NCBI GenBank assembly: GCA_947458545.1
Contig: CANGYH010000001.1
Location: 1,116,001-1,180,000, forward strand
Direction: 5' to 3'
Origin: Cytophagaceae bacterium
GTDB taxonomy: Bacteria; Bacteroidota; Bacteroidia; Cytophagales; Flexibacteraceae
DNA: 64,000 bases
A program made the translations under genes and the position numbers. Under the pieces are notes generated by a model. The model saw only the letters and a program-made list of their open reading frames with translations, was not told the DNA's origin and ran no database searches. Shown here piece by piece: positions 43,872 to 52,477 of this stretch. How positions within the stretch are numbered: the first letter of the stretch is position 1; each line of letters begins with the position of its first letter.

Positions 43872-45740
43872 CTATCGGCCAACGGCCACCATCAGCGCTG
43901 TGACGTCGGCCGGTGTGATGCCCGAGATGCGGCTGGCCTGGCCAAGGGTGGCAGGGCGGACGCGGCCCAGCTTCTCGCGTGCTTCGTTAGACAAAGACCC
44001 TACCCCTTCAAAGTTGAAGTCTGGCCGGATGTGCAATTGCTCGAGCGCCTCCATACGTTGGGCAATGGTCTGCTCTTTCTCAATATAGACCCGATACTTG
44101 GCCATAATCTCAGCTTGCTCTCGGGCGTCTGGCCCGTAGATGGCCAGTACCTCTGCCTTAAAAGCAGGCTGCAAATCGAGTACCTGGCTAAGCGACAGGT
44201 CTGGGCGCGTCAGCAGTCGGGCCAGCGTGGTGCGCTCGCGGATCTCGGCAGACCCTGCAGTTGCCAAGCCAGGATTGGCTTCTTCTGGGTCAATCTTCTG
44301 GGCCGCCAGTAGCTTTTCTAAGGCAGCAGCACCGTCGCGCTTAATCCGCATCTTGTCGTAAGCTGCTTGGTTGGCCAGGCCAATGCCGTAGCCCTTCTCT
44401 GTTAGGCGCAGGTCAGCATTGTCTTGGCGCAGCAGCAGGCGGTATTCTGCCCGGCTGGTAAACATCCGGTAAGGCTCGTCTGTGCCTTTGGTTATGAGAT
44501 CGTCAATCAAAACCCCTATGTAGGCCTCGGCCCGGCCGAGCGTAAACTCGCCCTGCTCTTTTACGGCCAAAGCGGCGTTGATGCCCGCCATGAGCCCCTG
44601 GGCCCCTGCTTCTTCGTAACCCGTAGTGCCGTTGATTTGCCCAGCAAAGTACAGCCCCTGCACAAGCTTGGTCTCTAGCGTGTGGCGCAGTTGCGTTGGC
44701 TGGAAGAAATCGTACTCGATGGCATAGCCAGGCCTGAACATCTTGGCGTTCTCGAAGCCTGGAATCAGCCGCATGGCCTTCTGTTGCACATCCTCAGGCA
44801 GCGAGGTCGAGAAGCCATTGACGTACACCTCTACAGTATCCCAGCCTTCGGGCTCCACAAAAATCTGGTGGCGGTCTCTATCGGCAAACCGGTTGATTTT
44901 ATCCTCGACGGAGGGGCAATACCGTGGCCCTAGCCCTTGAATTCGCCCGTTAAACATAGGCGACCGGTCAAAGCCCTCTTTGAGCGCCTCGTGCACGGCA
45001 TGATTGGTATAGGTTACGTGGCAAGAGCGCTGCCTGCTAAGGGGCGCCGTCTCGTCTGCGTAGCTAAACTTCTCCGGTCGCTCATCGCCGGGCTGTTCCT
45101 CCATGCGGGCATAGTCTAGCGAGCGGCCATCTACGCGCGGAGGCGTACCGGTTTTCATACGGCCTGCCTCAAAACCCAACTGCACAAGCTGCTCCGTCAG
45201 GCCGGTGGCGGCACGCTCTGCGGCGCGCCCACCGCCAAAGGTTTTTTCGCCAATGTGGATGACACCATTAAGGAAGGTGCCGTTGGTGAGCACTACCGTC
45301 TTGGCCGGAATCTCTAGCCCGAGGCTGGTATAAACACCTGTGACCCGGCCCTGCTTAACGACCAGGCCGGTAACCATCTCTTGCCAAAAGTCCAGGTTAG
45401 GAATACGCTCCAGGCGAAGGCGCCACTCTTCAGAAAAGCGCCAGCGGTCGCTCTGCACGCGGGGGCTCCACATAGCCGGCCCCTTGGAGCGGTTCAGCAT
45501 ACGGAACTGGATGGCCGTTTTGTCTGTAACGATGCCCGAGAGGCCGCCAAGGGCATCAATTTCCCGAACGATCTGCCCTTTAGCTACCCCGCCCATGGCC
45601 GGGTTGCACGACATCTGGGCAATGGTGCCCATGTTCATGGTGGCCAACAGCACACGGCAGCCCAGCGTGGCAGCCGCAGCAGCGGCTTCACATCCCGCAT
45701 GGCCTGCCCCAACTACAATAACATCGTACTCTGCAAACAT
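43872..45740 (-). CDS. mnmG: tRNA uridine-34 carboxymethylaminomethyl-modifying enzyme MnmG
   Basis: FAD protein that with MnmE installs the cmnm5 group on U34 of tRNAs reading split codon boxes. The 622 residues show the dinucleotide fold [18 protein letters not shown] (about 6-23), [48 protein letters not shown] and the C-terminal helical domain ([16 protein letters not shown]). Length is typical. A consensus promoter lies 53 bases upstream. The Ppx/GppA-type gene follows in the same operon. Confidence 0.96.
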   Translation of the reverse strand: MFAEYDVIVVGAGHAGCEAAAAAATLGCRVLLATMNMGTIAQMSCNPAMGGVAKGQIVREIDALGGLSGIVTDKTAIQFRMLNRSKGPAMWSPRVQSDRWRFSEEWRLRLERIPNLDFWQEMVTGLVVKQGRVTGVYTSLGLEIPAKTVVLTNGTFLNGVIHIGEKTFGGGRAAERAATGLTEQLVQLGFEAGRMKTGTPPRVDGRSLDYARMEEQPGDERPEKFSYADETAPLSRQRSCHVTYTNHAVHEALKEGFDRSPMFNGRIQGLGPRYCPSVEDKINRFADRDRHQIFVEPEGWDTVEVYVNGFSTSLPEDVQQKAMRLIPGFENAKMFRPGYAIEYDFFQPTQLRHTLETKLVQGLYFAGQINGTTGYEEAGAQGLMAGINAALAVKEQGEFTLGRAEAYIGVLIDDLITKGTDEPYRMFTSRAEYRLLLRQDNADLRLTEKGYGIGLANQAAYDKMRIKRDGAAALEKLLAAQKIDPEEANPGLATAGSAEIRERTTLARLLTRPDLSLSQVLDLQPAFKAEVLAIYGPDAREQAEIMAKYRVYIEKEQTIAQRMEALEQLHIRPDFNFEGVGSLSNEAREKLGRVRPATLGQASRISGITPADVTALMVAVGR

Positions 45741-45792
45741 CGGCGTGGCATCTTGCCTACTCAGCCTCTAGCAGGCTCGTAGGTTTAACATA

Positions 45793-45822
45793 CAAAGATA
45801 CGTTGCCGTTTTGCCTGGCCAA
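45793..45822 (-). promoter_or_regulatory. Consensus promoter of mnmG
   Basis: Minus strand TTG (45822-45820), 19 bases, then TATCTTTG (45800-45793). This is an exact match in sequence and spacing to the Bacteroidota housekeeping promoter TTG-N19-TAnnTTTG, 53 bases before the mnmG ATG. Confidence 0.75.
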
Positions 45823-45850
45823 TAGCCTGGTTTACTGATACCTGGCACAA

Positions 45851-45878
45851 AAAAAGCCGCCCCAAGTGGGGCGGCTTT
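45851..45878 (-). terminator. Terminator of rpsA
   Basis: AAAGCCGCCCC (45853-45863) pairs perfectly with GGGGCGGCTTT (45868-45878) around a four-base loop. On the minus strand the stem flows into a run of seven T. It lies 27 bases past the rpsA stop, between rpsA and the mnmG promoter. Confidence 0.9.
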
Positions 45879-45904
45879 GATGGGTAATACCTAGGGCGTC
45901 ATGC

Positions 45905-47695
45905 CTAGTTGCCAGAAAGCTTCTCGCGCAGGGCAGAGAGAGCTTCGTTGTCTGATAGAGAGGTGCGGGCAGCCTCGTTGCTGATGTTGACAGGGCCTGT
46001 ATGCTCAGGGGTACCGTCTTTCTTAGCAGCAGCTTTCTTGGTTGCCTTTTTCTCTACGGCTTCCTCTTTGTAGGTAGCCGTGTGGCTCACCGCAATGCGG
46101 CGATCCTCTTTGTTGAACTCCATCACGCGGAAGTCTAGCGCGTCGCCCACGTTGGGGCTGCTGCCATCTTCTTTCACAACCTGCTTGGTAGTGGCAAAAC
46201 CTTCGATGCCGTAAGGCAGCTCAACGGTAAAGCCTTTTTCTACCTTGCTGGTGATGGTGCCTTTGTGGATAGAGCCTCCGGTAAATACGGTTTCAAACGT
46301 ATCCCAGGGGTTTTCTTCCACTTGCTTGTGGCCTAGGCTGATGCGGCGGTTCTCAAGGTCGAGCTCGAGCACTACAACTTCCAGCTTGTCGTCCACTTTC
46401 ACCATCTCAGATGGGTGTTTCAGCTTGCGTGTCCAGCTCAGGTCGCTGATGTGCACCAGGCCATCGATGCCCTCTTCCAGCTCTACGAACAAGCCGTAGG
46501 TGGTCAGGTTGCGTACCGTGCCGGTGTGGCGGCTACCCAGGGCATACTTGCCACCGATATCGCCACGGGTCCAAGGATCTTCCGTAAGCTGCTTGATGCC
46601 CAGCGAGAGCTTGCGCTCCTGGCGGTCGATGGCGAGAACTACCGTCTCTACCTCGTCGCCGGCTTTCATAAAGTCTTGTGGGTTGCGCAGGTGCTGGCTC
46701 CAGCTCATTTCTGAGACGTGTACCAGACCTTCTACGCCAGGGGCAACCTCTACGAAGGCACCATAGTCTGGCACGTTTACCACGCGGCCCTTCAGGCGGC
46801 TGCCCACCTGGATATCTTCGGCCAGTTGCTCCCAAGGATGGGCCTGCAGCTGCTTCATGCCGAGGCTGATGCGCTTCTTGTCTTCGTCGAAGTCGAGCAC
46901 CACCACCTGTACCTTCTGGTCCAGCTCCAGTACCTCTTTCGGGTCTGAGATGCGGCCCCAGCTGATGTCGGTGATGTGGAGCAGGCCATCTACGCCACCC
47001 AGGTCGATGAACACGCCGAAGGTGGTCATGTTCTTGATAACGCCCTCGAGTACCTGGCCTTTTTCCAGGTTGTTGAGGATCTGCGCCTTTTGCTCCTCGA
47101 GATCTTTCTCGATCAGGACTTTGTGCGATACGACAACGTTCTCGTTGACGGCGTTGATCTTAACGACCTTCACCTCCATCTTTTTGCCTACATACACGTC
47201 AAAGTCGCGGATGGGCTTCACGTCGATCTGAGAACCTGGCAAGAAGGCCTCTATGCCGTAGATATCTACGATGAGGCCGCCTTTGGTGCGGCGCTTAACC
47301 TCACCTTCGATGATGATGTCAGACTCCAGACCTTCCTGAATTTGCTTCCAGGCCTGGGCTACGCGGGCTTTCTTGCGAGAGACCACCAACTGTCCGCCGG
47401 CGTCTTCTTGCTCCTCTACGTACACCTCTACTTGGGTGCCCACGGTTAGGATGTCTTCGATGTCGCGGAACTCGGAGCGGGGCACGAGGCCGTCGCTTTT
47501 ATAGCCGATGTTCAGGATCACGTCTTTGTCGGTCATGCCCACTACTGTGCCCATAACGACCTCTTTCTCAGGCACAGCAGTGATGGTGCCTTCGTAGGCA
47601 GCCATCAGCTTCTCCCGGTCTTCTTTGGAATACCCTACGCCGAAACCACGGCTATCGGCCTTATCCCAGTCAAAATCCTGTTGCGGATTGCGCAT
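45905..47695 (-). CDS. rpsA: 30S ribosomal protein S1
   Basis: mRNA-binding ribosomal protein of 596 residues made of six S1/OB domains. The repeats are easy to see: TVVGMTDKDVILNIGYKSDG, EGEVKRRTKGGLIVDIYG, GVIKNMTTFGVFIDLGGVDG, GRVVNVPDYGAFVEVAPGVEG, GTVRNLTTYGLFVELEEGIDG and GTITSKVEKGFTVELPYGIEG, with LLHITDISW and LVHVSEMSW after the middle ones. The C-terminus is a Lys/Ala-rich then acidic tail. The frame could extend upstream to a non-ATG codon, but the ATG at 47695 begins the normal protein and the extension would cover leader hairpins. The leader is about 120 bases and structured; rpsA autogenous control is known in other bacteria. Confidence 0.96.
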   Translation of the reverse strand: MRNPQQDFDWDKADSRGFGVGYSKEDREKLMAAYEGTITAVPEKEVVMGTVVGMTDKDVILNIGYKSDGLVPRSEFRDIEDILTVGTQVEVYVEEQEDAGGQLVVSRKKARVAQAWKQIQEGLESDIIIEGEVKRRTKGGLIVDIYGIEAFLPGSQIDVKPIRDFDVYVGKKMEVKVVKINAVNENVVVSHKVLIEKDLEEQKAQILNNLEKGQVLEGVIKNMTTFGVFIDLGGVDGLLHITDISWGRISDPKEVLELDQKVQVVVLDFDEDKKRISLGMKQLQAHPWEQLAEDIQVGSRLKGRVVNVPDYGAFVEVAPGVEGLVHVSEMSWSQHLRNPQDFMKAGDEVETVVLAIDRQERKLSLGIKQLTEDPWTRGDIGGKYALGSRHTGTVRNLTTYGLFVELEEGIDGLVHISDLSWTRKLKHPSEMVKVDDKLEVVVLELDLENRRISLGHKQVEENPWDTFETVFTGGSIHKGTITSKVEKGFTVELPYGIEGFATTKQVVKEDGSSPNVGDALDFRVMEFNKEDRRIAVSHTATYKEEAVEKKATKKAAAKKDGTPEHTGPVNISNEAARTSLSDNEALSALREKLSGN

Positions 47696-47726
47696 AATGT
47701 TTGTTCGGCTTCTTAAGAGTGCGCCC

Positions 47727-47819
47727 TTTGTCAGCCAAAGCCCCTCTGACAAATCGCGAATGGTTAGAAAATGATAGAACTGGCTGATTGCCAACTCCCC
47801 TGCTTATTACAAACAGGGG
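47727..47819 (-). promoter_or_regulatory. Structured 5' leader of rpsA (two hairpins)
   Basis: In transcript order, CAGGGG (47819-47814) pairs with CCCCTG (47802-47797) over an 11-base loop at the very 5' end. Then TTTGTCAG (47753-47746) pairs perfectly with CTGACAAA (47734-47727) over an 11-base loop, ending 31 bases before the ATG. The pairings are seen in the sequence; a role in S1 feedback control is inferred from S1 regulation elsewhere. Confidence 0.5.
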
Positions 47820-47821
47820 TG

Positions 47822-47829
47822 CAAAGATA
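47822..47829 (-). promoter_or_regulatory. -7 element of rpsA
   Basis: Minus-strand TATCTTTG, exact TAnnTTTG. A TTG lies 23 bases upstream (47855-47853), at the long end of accepted spacing. The implied leader to the ATG at 47695 is about 120 bases. Confidence 0.6.
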
Positions 47830-47984
47830 CAGCCCATCAACGTAGAAACATACAATGATATCCTACATTTTAGCCTCATGACAAAATATGCAGTTACCAA
47901 ATGCGCCCACAGGCGCAATACATCTAACTTAGATAAAGGATACAATTTATAAATTTAACAACGATTTTGAATACCATCATAGGT

Positions 47985-47992
47985 TATCTTTG
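47985..47992 (+). promoter_or_regulatory. -7 element before a glycosyltransferase gene
   Basis: TATCTTTG on the plus strand with a TTTTG ending 15 bases upstream (47969), which is closer than usual. It would give a leader of about 70 bases to the ATG at 48067. Confidence 0.45.
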
Positions 47993-48066
47993 CCTCTAAG
48001 GGCATACACTGAGCAGTGTGGTTATCTGCCAGCCATGCTGCCCTCTTTTTTAAGCTACGCCTTCTG

Positions 48067-49326
48067 ATGAAAATACTGGTATTTGCCTTTGCTTGCGACC
48101 CTACCAAGGGCTCTGAGCCTAATTTTGGCTTCAACCTTGCGGCAGGCCTTGTGGATGCCGGGCACCAGGTATGGGTTATTACCCAGTCTAAAGGCAAGGC
48201 AGGCATAGAGGCAGAGCAGGCCCGTAACCCGAGAGCGAACCTGCATTTCTTGTACCTTGACCTAAGCCCTAGGTGGCATAAATGGTACAACAATCAGCTA
48301 GGCATGTATGCCTTCTACCTGAAATGGCAATACAAGGCAGGTAACCTGGGCAAAAACTTAGACAAAAAAGAGGGATTCGATCTCTGCCATCATATCACTT
48401 GGGGTAGCTTTCAGTTGGGCACGGGCGCTGTGCTTGTAGGCAAGCCCTTCGTTTATGGCCCTTGCGGAGGCGGGCAGTTCGCTCTGCCTATGTTTAAGGA
48501 GTACTTTCTGCAAGGCTGGCGCTCTGAAGTGCTGCGTAAGTACGTAAGCAACTTTTTGGTAACGGCCAACCCGCTACTTAAAAAAACGCTGGCCCATAAA
48601 CAGTGCTGTGTGGTTGCCAGCAACCAAGACACATTCGATATGGCCAAGCGCCTCAGGGCCAAAAGGGTAGTGCTTTTCTCTGACCCCGCCCTGCCGCAAG
48701 AAGCCTGGAAGCCTGAGGTTCGTATCCGCCACAGAACAGATGCCCCGCTGCAGTTGATCTGGACGGGCAGGCTTGCCCCGCGCAAAGGGCTCAAGTTTAC
48801 CCTTTGGGCCTTGAGCCTGGTGGATAAAAGGGTTCCCTTCCATCTCACGATTTTGGGCGACGGGCAACAGGGTAAAGACGTGCCTACTTGGATAAAAACA
48901 TTCGGGCTTGAAGATCGGGTAACTTGGCGGGGTGCCGTACCCTGGGCACAAGTACTGGAGGCCTATGCGGCAGCAGACCTCTTCGTCTTCACAACACTTA
49001 GAGACTCCGTCGCGGCCCAATATCTAGAGGCAATGGCAGAAGGGCTGCCCGTCGTTACGCTCAACATGAACGGAGCCGTCACTTTTGTGCCCGATGCGGC
49101 CGGTTACAAGATACCCGTATCGAATCCTCCGCAAATGGCGGCGGAGGTTGCCAGGGCCATAGAAGATTTTTACGACCACCCCGAAAAATGGCAGGCTATG
49201 TCTCATGCTGCACGCGAGCAAGCTTTTGCCTATCTATGGCCTCAAAAGATTGCCTATTACGAAGAGCTATACCAGAATCTATTGGCCGCAGCACCAAAAA
49301 AGGCGCGCGAGCTAGTGTCTGCGTAA
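48067..49326 (+). CDS. Family 4 glycosyltransferase
   Basis: 419-residue GT-B enzyme. The N-domain starts MKILVFAFACDPTKGSEPNFG, where the Gly-Ser-Glu-Pro-x-x-Gly block is common to a GT4 subgroup acting on exopolysaccharide repeats, and CHHITWGSFQLGTG follows near 125. The donor domain has IWTGRLAPRKGLKFTLWAL, WRGAVPWAQVLEAYAAADLF and TLRDSVAAQYLEAMAEGLPVV, in which Asp replaces the first Glu of E-x7-E. The ATG at 48067 is chosen over a GTG at 48016 that would add a non-conserved hydrophobic stretch. The gene is single; its stop lies five bases from that of the opposing lipoprotein gene. Confidence 0.83.
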   Translation: MKILVFAFACDPTKGSEPNFGFNLAAGLVDAGHQVWVITQSKGKAGIEAEQARNPRANLHFLYLDLSPRWHKWYNNQLGMYAFYLKWQYKAGNLGKNLDKKEGFDLCHHITWGSFQLGTGAVLVGKPFVYGPCGGGQFALPMFKEYFLQGWRSEVLRKYVSNFLVTANPLLKKTLAHKQCCVVASNQDTFDMAKRLRAKRVVLFSDPALPQEAWKPEVRIRHRTDAPLQLIWTGRLAPRKGLKFTLWALSLVDKRVPFHLTILGDGQQGKDVPTWIKTFGLEDRVTWRGAVPWAQVLEAYAAADLFVFTTLRDSVAAQYLEAMAEGLPVVTLNMNGAVTFVPDAAGYKIPVSNPPQMAAEVARAIEDFYDHPEKWQAMSHAAREQAFAYLWPQKIAYYEELYQNLLAAAPKKARELVSA

Positions 49327-49331
49327 CAGCC

Positions 49332-49937
49332 TCAGGCACTAGGGTGCATGTCTTTTAGGCGGACGATGTAAAGCTCGGCGGGTATCCAGTAAAGCTGCGT
49401 GCCGAACCCGTTGGTACTCTGGGCAGAGCTATACAGGGCCATAAGGCCCAACGCTGGATAGCTGGCTTTCAAGATACCGCAGTGGCCCTTGTTCCAATAC
49501 CAGAACTGAACCAGATCTCCGGGCTGGGCTTCAGACAACGAGGGTACTATGGTGCCTTTACCGGCCACCGTCAGGGCGGCCTGTACGCCGCGCAGGGTGG
49601 CACTTTGCTGTTGGCGCGCCTCGGCCAAGGTTTGCTTGCCAAGGTTGACGTGCAGCAACTGCCGCTCTTTGGCGGTCAGGTCTACAAAGGGGCGCAGCAC
49701 CTTTTCTAAGAACGCCGTACAGACGGCAACGTCATAAGCGGGTGCAATAGCCGGGCCTTGGCTAATGGCATAGCGCAAAAGCCTACGGTTCTGCACGGGG
49801 GCAGCCGACGTATCCAGGGGTTGATGCAATGGGTCGCCCTCCAAAGGCTTATTGTGTACCAGCGCCGCAGAAGTAGTAAACTGGCAGCCAGCGGGTAGCA
49901 GCATTGCTACCAACACCAATGATAAGAGCCTGCGCAT
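49332..49937 (-). CDS. Lipoprotein with possible NlpC/P60- or CHAP-like fold
   Basis: 201 residues from the ATG at 49937 (the open frame extends further but only through non-conserved sequence overlapping the ruvA start region). Lipobox LLPAGC puts the lipidated Cys at about 17. In the mature part VAVCTAFLEKVLR offers a Cys at a helix start, and AQPGDLVQFWYWNKGHCGIL has the GDLVxFW...GHxGI pattern seen around the catalytic His of NlpC/P60 and CHAP cysteine peptidases. A cell-wall amidase or endopeptidase is therefore plausible, not proven; overall similarity to either family is weak by eye. It is divergent from ruvA. Confidence 0.6.
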   Translation of the reverse strand: MRRLLSLVLVAMLLPAGCQFTTSAALVHNKPLEGDPLHQPLDTSAAPVQNRRLLRYAISQGPAIAPAYDVAVCTAFLEKVLRPFVDLTAKERQLLHVNLGKQTLAEARQQQSATLRGVQAALTVAGKGTIVPSLSEAQPGDLVQFWYWNKGHCGILKASYPALGLMALYSSAQSTNGFGTQLYWIPAELYIVRLKDMHPSA

Positions 49938-50046
49938 ATGAAAGGCTAACATGGCCATGCGGGCATACGTTCCAGCGCATGTGGGCAGGCAAGACCTGTT
50001 GCAGAGATTCTCTCTACAACGCGCACCTTTGCTGGCCCTATACCCT

Positions 50047-50655
50047 ATGTACGCATACCTGCAAGGCCGCCTGGCCCAGTTAGACCCTTCGTTTGCCGTG
50101 TTAGACGTTGGCGGTGTAGGGTATCTGCTTCGCATCCCCCTCACCACCTACGAAGCCCTTAAGGGACTTGCCCCAGAGGGCGTCAAGCTCTTTACCCATT
50201 TGCAGGTGGCAGAAGATGCCCATACCCTTTTTGGCTTTGCGCAAGAAGAAGACAAGGTGGTGTTTCAAACCTTGATATCCGTATCGGGCGTAGGGCCGGG
50301 TATCGGGCTGATGGCACTCTCTCAGATGAAAGCGCGAGAGGTTGCTACGGCCATCAGCACCGGCAATGCTGCCGCCCTGACACGCATAAAAGGACTTGGC
50401 GCCAAAACAGCCCAACGCCTCACGCTAGAGCTGAAGACCAAAATGCTGAAGGTATTTGCCGGCGAAGGCCCAGGCACAGCCGCAGACGTACTAGCAGGAG
50501 GTGCCGCAGCCAGCTCCGTGCGCGAGGAAGCTCTGGCCGCACTTGTAACACTAGGGATTGCCCGTACCGTAGCTGAAAAAGCCGTTGACCAGCAACTAGA
50601 GGCAGACCCGAACACCTCCATCGAGAACCTGATCAGGGGTGCGCTGCGGCGCTAA
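50047..50655 (+). CDS. ruvA: Holliday junction branch migration protein RuvA
   Basis: 202 residues, normal size. RuvA tetramers hold the four-way junction for the RuvB motor. MYAYLQGRLAQLDPSFAVLD begins the OB domain, GGVGYLLRIP and VAEDAHTLFGF follow, then two helix-hairpin-helix motifs SVSGVGPGIGLMALS (about 76) and IKGLGAKTAQRLTLELK (about 112), a flexible Gly/Ala linker and the C-terminal RuvB-contacting domain (REEALAALVTLG). The ATG at 50047 is the family start; the frame upstream is an extension. CACCTTTG lies 15 bases before it. Its TAA shares CTAA with the purA stop. Confidence 0.95.
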   Translation: MYAYLQGRLAQLDPSFAVLDVGGVGYLLRIPLTTYEALKGLAPEGVKLFTHLQVAEDAHTLFGFAQEEDKVVFQTLISVSGVGPGIGLMALSQMKAREVATAISTGNAAALTRIKGLGAKTAQRLTLELKTKMLKVFAGEGPGTAADVLAGGAAASSVREEALAALVTLGIARTVAEKAVDQQLEADPNTSIENLIRGALRR

Positions 50656-51920
50656 AACCGCAAGACGGTATCTACCCTGTCTGGCCCGTTAGAGATTAGG
50701 GTAATGGGCAAGCCCGTCTCGGCCTCCAAGTAAGACACATACTGACGGAGCCCATTAGGGAGCTGCTCAAAATGGCCTGGCGTTGCCGAAGTGGGCCAAC
50801 CAGGGCGCTGCGTGTAGATCGGCGTCACTTCTGCGGCCTCTGGGCCAGCCGGGTAGTAGGTGGTGGTGCGCCCGTCGAGTCGGTAAGCCGTGCAGACTTC
50901 GATGGGCTCCATGCCGGCAAGCACATCTGCCTTCATCATCATCAACTGCGTTACCCCGCTTAGCATGCAGGCATACTTAAGGGCGGGCAGGTCTAGCCAC
51001 CCGGTGCGGCGAGGGCGGCCTGTGGTAGAGCCAAACTCGTGGCCCTGCCGGCGAATTTGCTCGCCGGTAGCATCGTGCAATTCTGTGGGGAAGGGCCCCG
51101 CCCCTACCCGCGTACAGTATGCCTTGAAAATACCGAAAACCTCTGCCACATGGCGGGGTGCAACACCCAGGCCGGTGCAGGCACCAGCTGCCATGGTAGA
51201 CGAGCTGGTAACGTAAGGGTAGCTACCAAAGTCAATGTCGAGCAAGGATCCCTGGGCGCCCTCGGCTAGTACCTTTTGGCCCTGGGCCAGGGCGTCGTTG
51301 AGCAGATACTCGGTATCTTCAATTCTAAAGGCGCGGAGGCGCTCAACGGCAGCAAACCAGTTGGCCTCGAGCTCTGGCAAGGCCTCGAGGTCGTGGCTGA
51401 GGTGGTCTAAAACAACCAAATGGGCTTTCTTGAGCTGCGCGTATCGGTCGGCAAAGTCGGCGCGGAGCACGTCGCCCACACGCAGGCCGGCGCGGGCGTA
51501 CTTGTCTTGGTAGGCAGGGCCGATGCCGCGCAAGGTAGAACCAATCTTGGCGTCGCCCTTTTGGGCCTCACTGGCGGCATCCAGCAGGCGGTGCGTCGGT
51601 ACGATGAGCTGGGCCTTTCGGCTCAACACAAGATTGTGGACGGGCTGCAAGCCACGCGCCAGCAGCCCATCTATCTCTTTGCAAAAAACAACTGGGTCTA
51701 ACACAACGCCATTGCCTATGACGTTGAGTATCTGCGCATGAAAAATACCGCTGGGTACCTGGTGCAGCACATGCTTTACACCGTCGTGCACCAGGGTATG
51801 GCCCGCGTTTGGCCCACCCTGAAACCTGGCCACTACATTGTAAGTAGGAGCAAGCACATCTACCACCTTTCCCTTGCCCTCATCGCCCCATTGGAGGCCG
51901 AGCAGTATATCCATTGGCAT
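50652..51920 (-). CDS. purA: Adenylosuccinate synthetase
   Basis: Joins IMP and aspartate with GTP, the first committed step to AMP. The 422 residues start with the P-loop-like GLQWGDEGKGKVVD, followed by NVVARFQGGPNAGHTLV, GSTLRGIGPAYQDKYARAGL, DFGSYPYVTSSST, GAGPFPTEL, GRPRRTGWLDLPAL and a TxKADVL-type block (MMMKADVLAGM). All substrate-binding blocks are present and the length is normal. The start is ATG 51920 (or 51914). GACCTTTG lies 5 bases upstream on its strand, so the leader is minimal. Confidence 0.96.
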   Translation of the reverse strand: MPMDILLGLQWGDEGKGKVVDVLAPTYNVVARFQGGPNAGHTLVHDGVKHVLHQVPSGIFHAQILNVIGNGVVLDPVVFCKEIDGLLARGLQPVHNLVLSRKAQLIVPTHRLLDAASEAQKGDAKIGSTLRGIGPAYQDKYARAGLRVGDVLRADFADRYAQLKKAHLVVLDHLSHDLEALPELEANWFAAVERLRAFRIEDTEYLLNDALAQGQKVLAEGAQGSLLDIDFGSYPYVTSSSTMAAGACTGLGVAPRHVAEVFGIFKAYCTRVGAGPFPTELHDATGEQIRRQGHEFGSTTGRPRRTGWLDLPALKYACMLSGVTQLMMMKADVLAGMEPIEVCTAYRLDGRTTTYYPAGPEAAEVTPIYTQRPGWPTSATPGHFEQLPNGLRQYVSYLEAETGLPITLISNGPDRVDTVLRF

Positions 51921-52176
51921 GGGCGCAAAGGTCGGGGATTGGCGTATAAGTTAAGAAGTTAAGATGCTGTGAAATTGAACGGGTAGTCCAACGGATCCTG
52001 TGCCGATTGCCTGCAGATTTTGTTATGCATTAACAGAAGAGCGCATCTGCCATGCCGCAGAGATTGGGAACAAGCCTTCAGGGTCGGCCCCTAGCTCATG
52101 GCCAAAAACATCTTTGCCAGGCCCTTTGCAACCGAGAGACAGTGCCAGTTGCTCAGACAGACCAGCAGGTTCTGGA

Positions 52177-52407
52177 CTACCGCGGCTTTCGCAGTTTAAA
52201 AAATAAAAGTGTAGCCGATGCCACCACCAGGCCGATGAGGAAGTAGCGGTAGGTGCGCTCCCAGTCCCAAGTTTGGGCCGTGCCGGTTTGTTGCAGTTGG
52301 GTGGCTATGTCTATGCCTGTTGCAATGGCTGTGTATATAGCCGCAAAGAACAAGGCTCTGAGCACAAAGGGATAGCGGCGCGGCGCTTGGGGTGATTTTT
52401 TGGCCAT
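52177..52407 (-). CDS. Small membrane protein, unknown function
   Basis: 76 residues from the ATG at 52407. A basic N-end (AKKSPQAPRRYPF) is followed by two hydrophobic helices (about 14-32 and 53-70) and a short polar stretch between them, ending KLRKPR; the N- and C-termini should be cytoplasmic. I do not recognise a family. The composition and positive-inside pattern support a real gene. It is divergent from the amidohydrolase gene with 70 bases between starts. The 256 bases between its stop and the purA start hold nothing I can support. Confidence 0.6.
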   Translation of the reverse strand: MAKKSPQAPRRYPFVLRALFFAAIYTAIATGIDIATQLQQTGTAQTWDWERTYRYFLIGLVVASATLLFFKLRKPR

Positions 52408-52477
52408 GGTTGGCCGCAAATTACAACCGCTTGCAACGGGTGTATAACACCACGGCATAGGTTATTTTGCAGCCTCC

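Larger units (their letters stand above)
47696..48066. other. 371-base divergent region between rpsA and a glycosyltransferase
   Basis: It contains the rpsA leader and promoter (47696-47829) on the minus strand and the glycosyltransferase promoter region on the plus strand. The stretch 47860-47980 is markedly AT-rich for this genome, which may help promoter opening. No coding frame that I can support lies within it. Confidence 0.6.

Noticed and set aside
49951-50046. N-terminal extension of RuvA by 32 residues
   Set aside because: The family starts at MYAYLQGR; the extension is not RuvA-like and would cover the -7 element.
49938-50147. 70-residue N-terminal extension of the lipoprotein
   Set aside because: The signal peptide starts at the ATG 49937; upstream sequence is Arg/Cys-rich and is antisense to the ruvA start region.
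52000-52246. Two short plus-strand frames between purA and the small membrane protein
   Set aside because: No conserved look, poor starts, low hydrophobic order; no promoter element in front.
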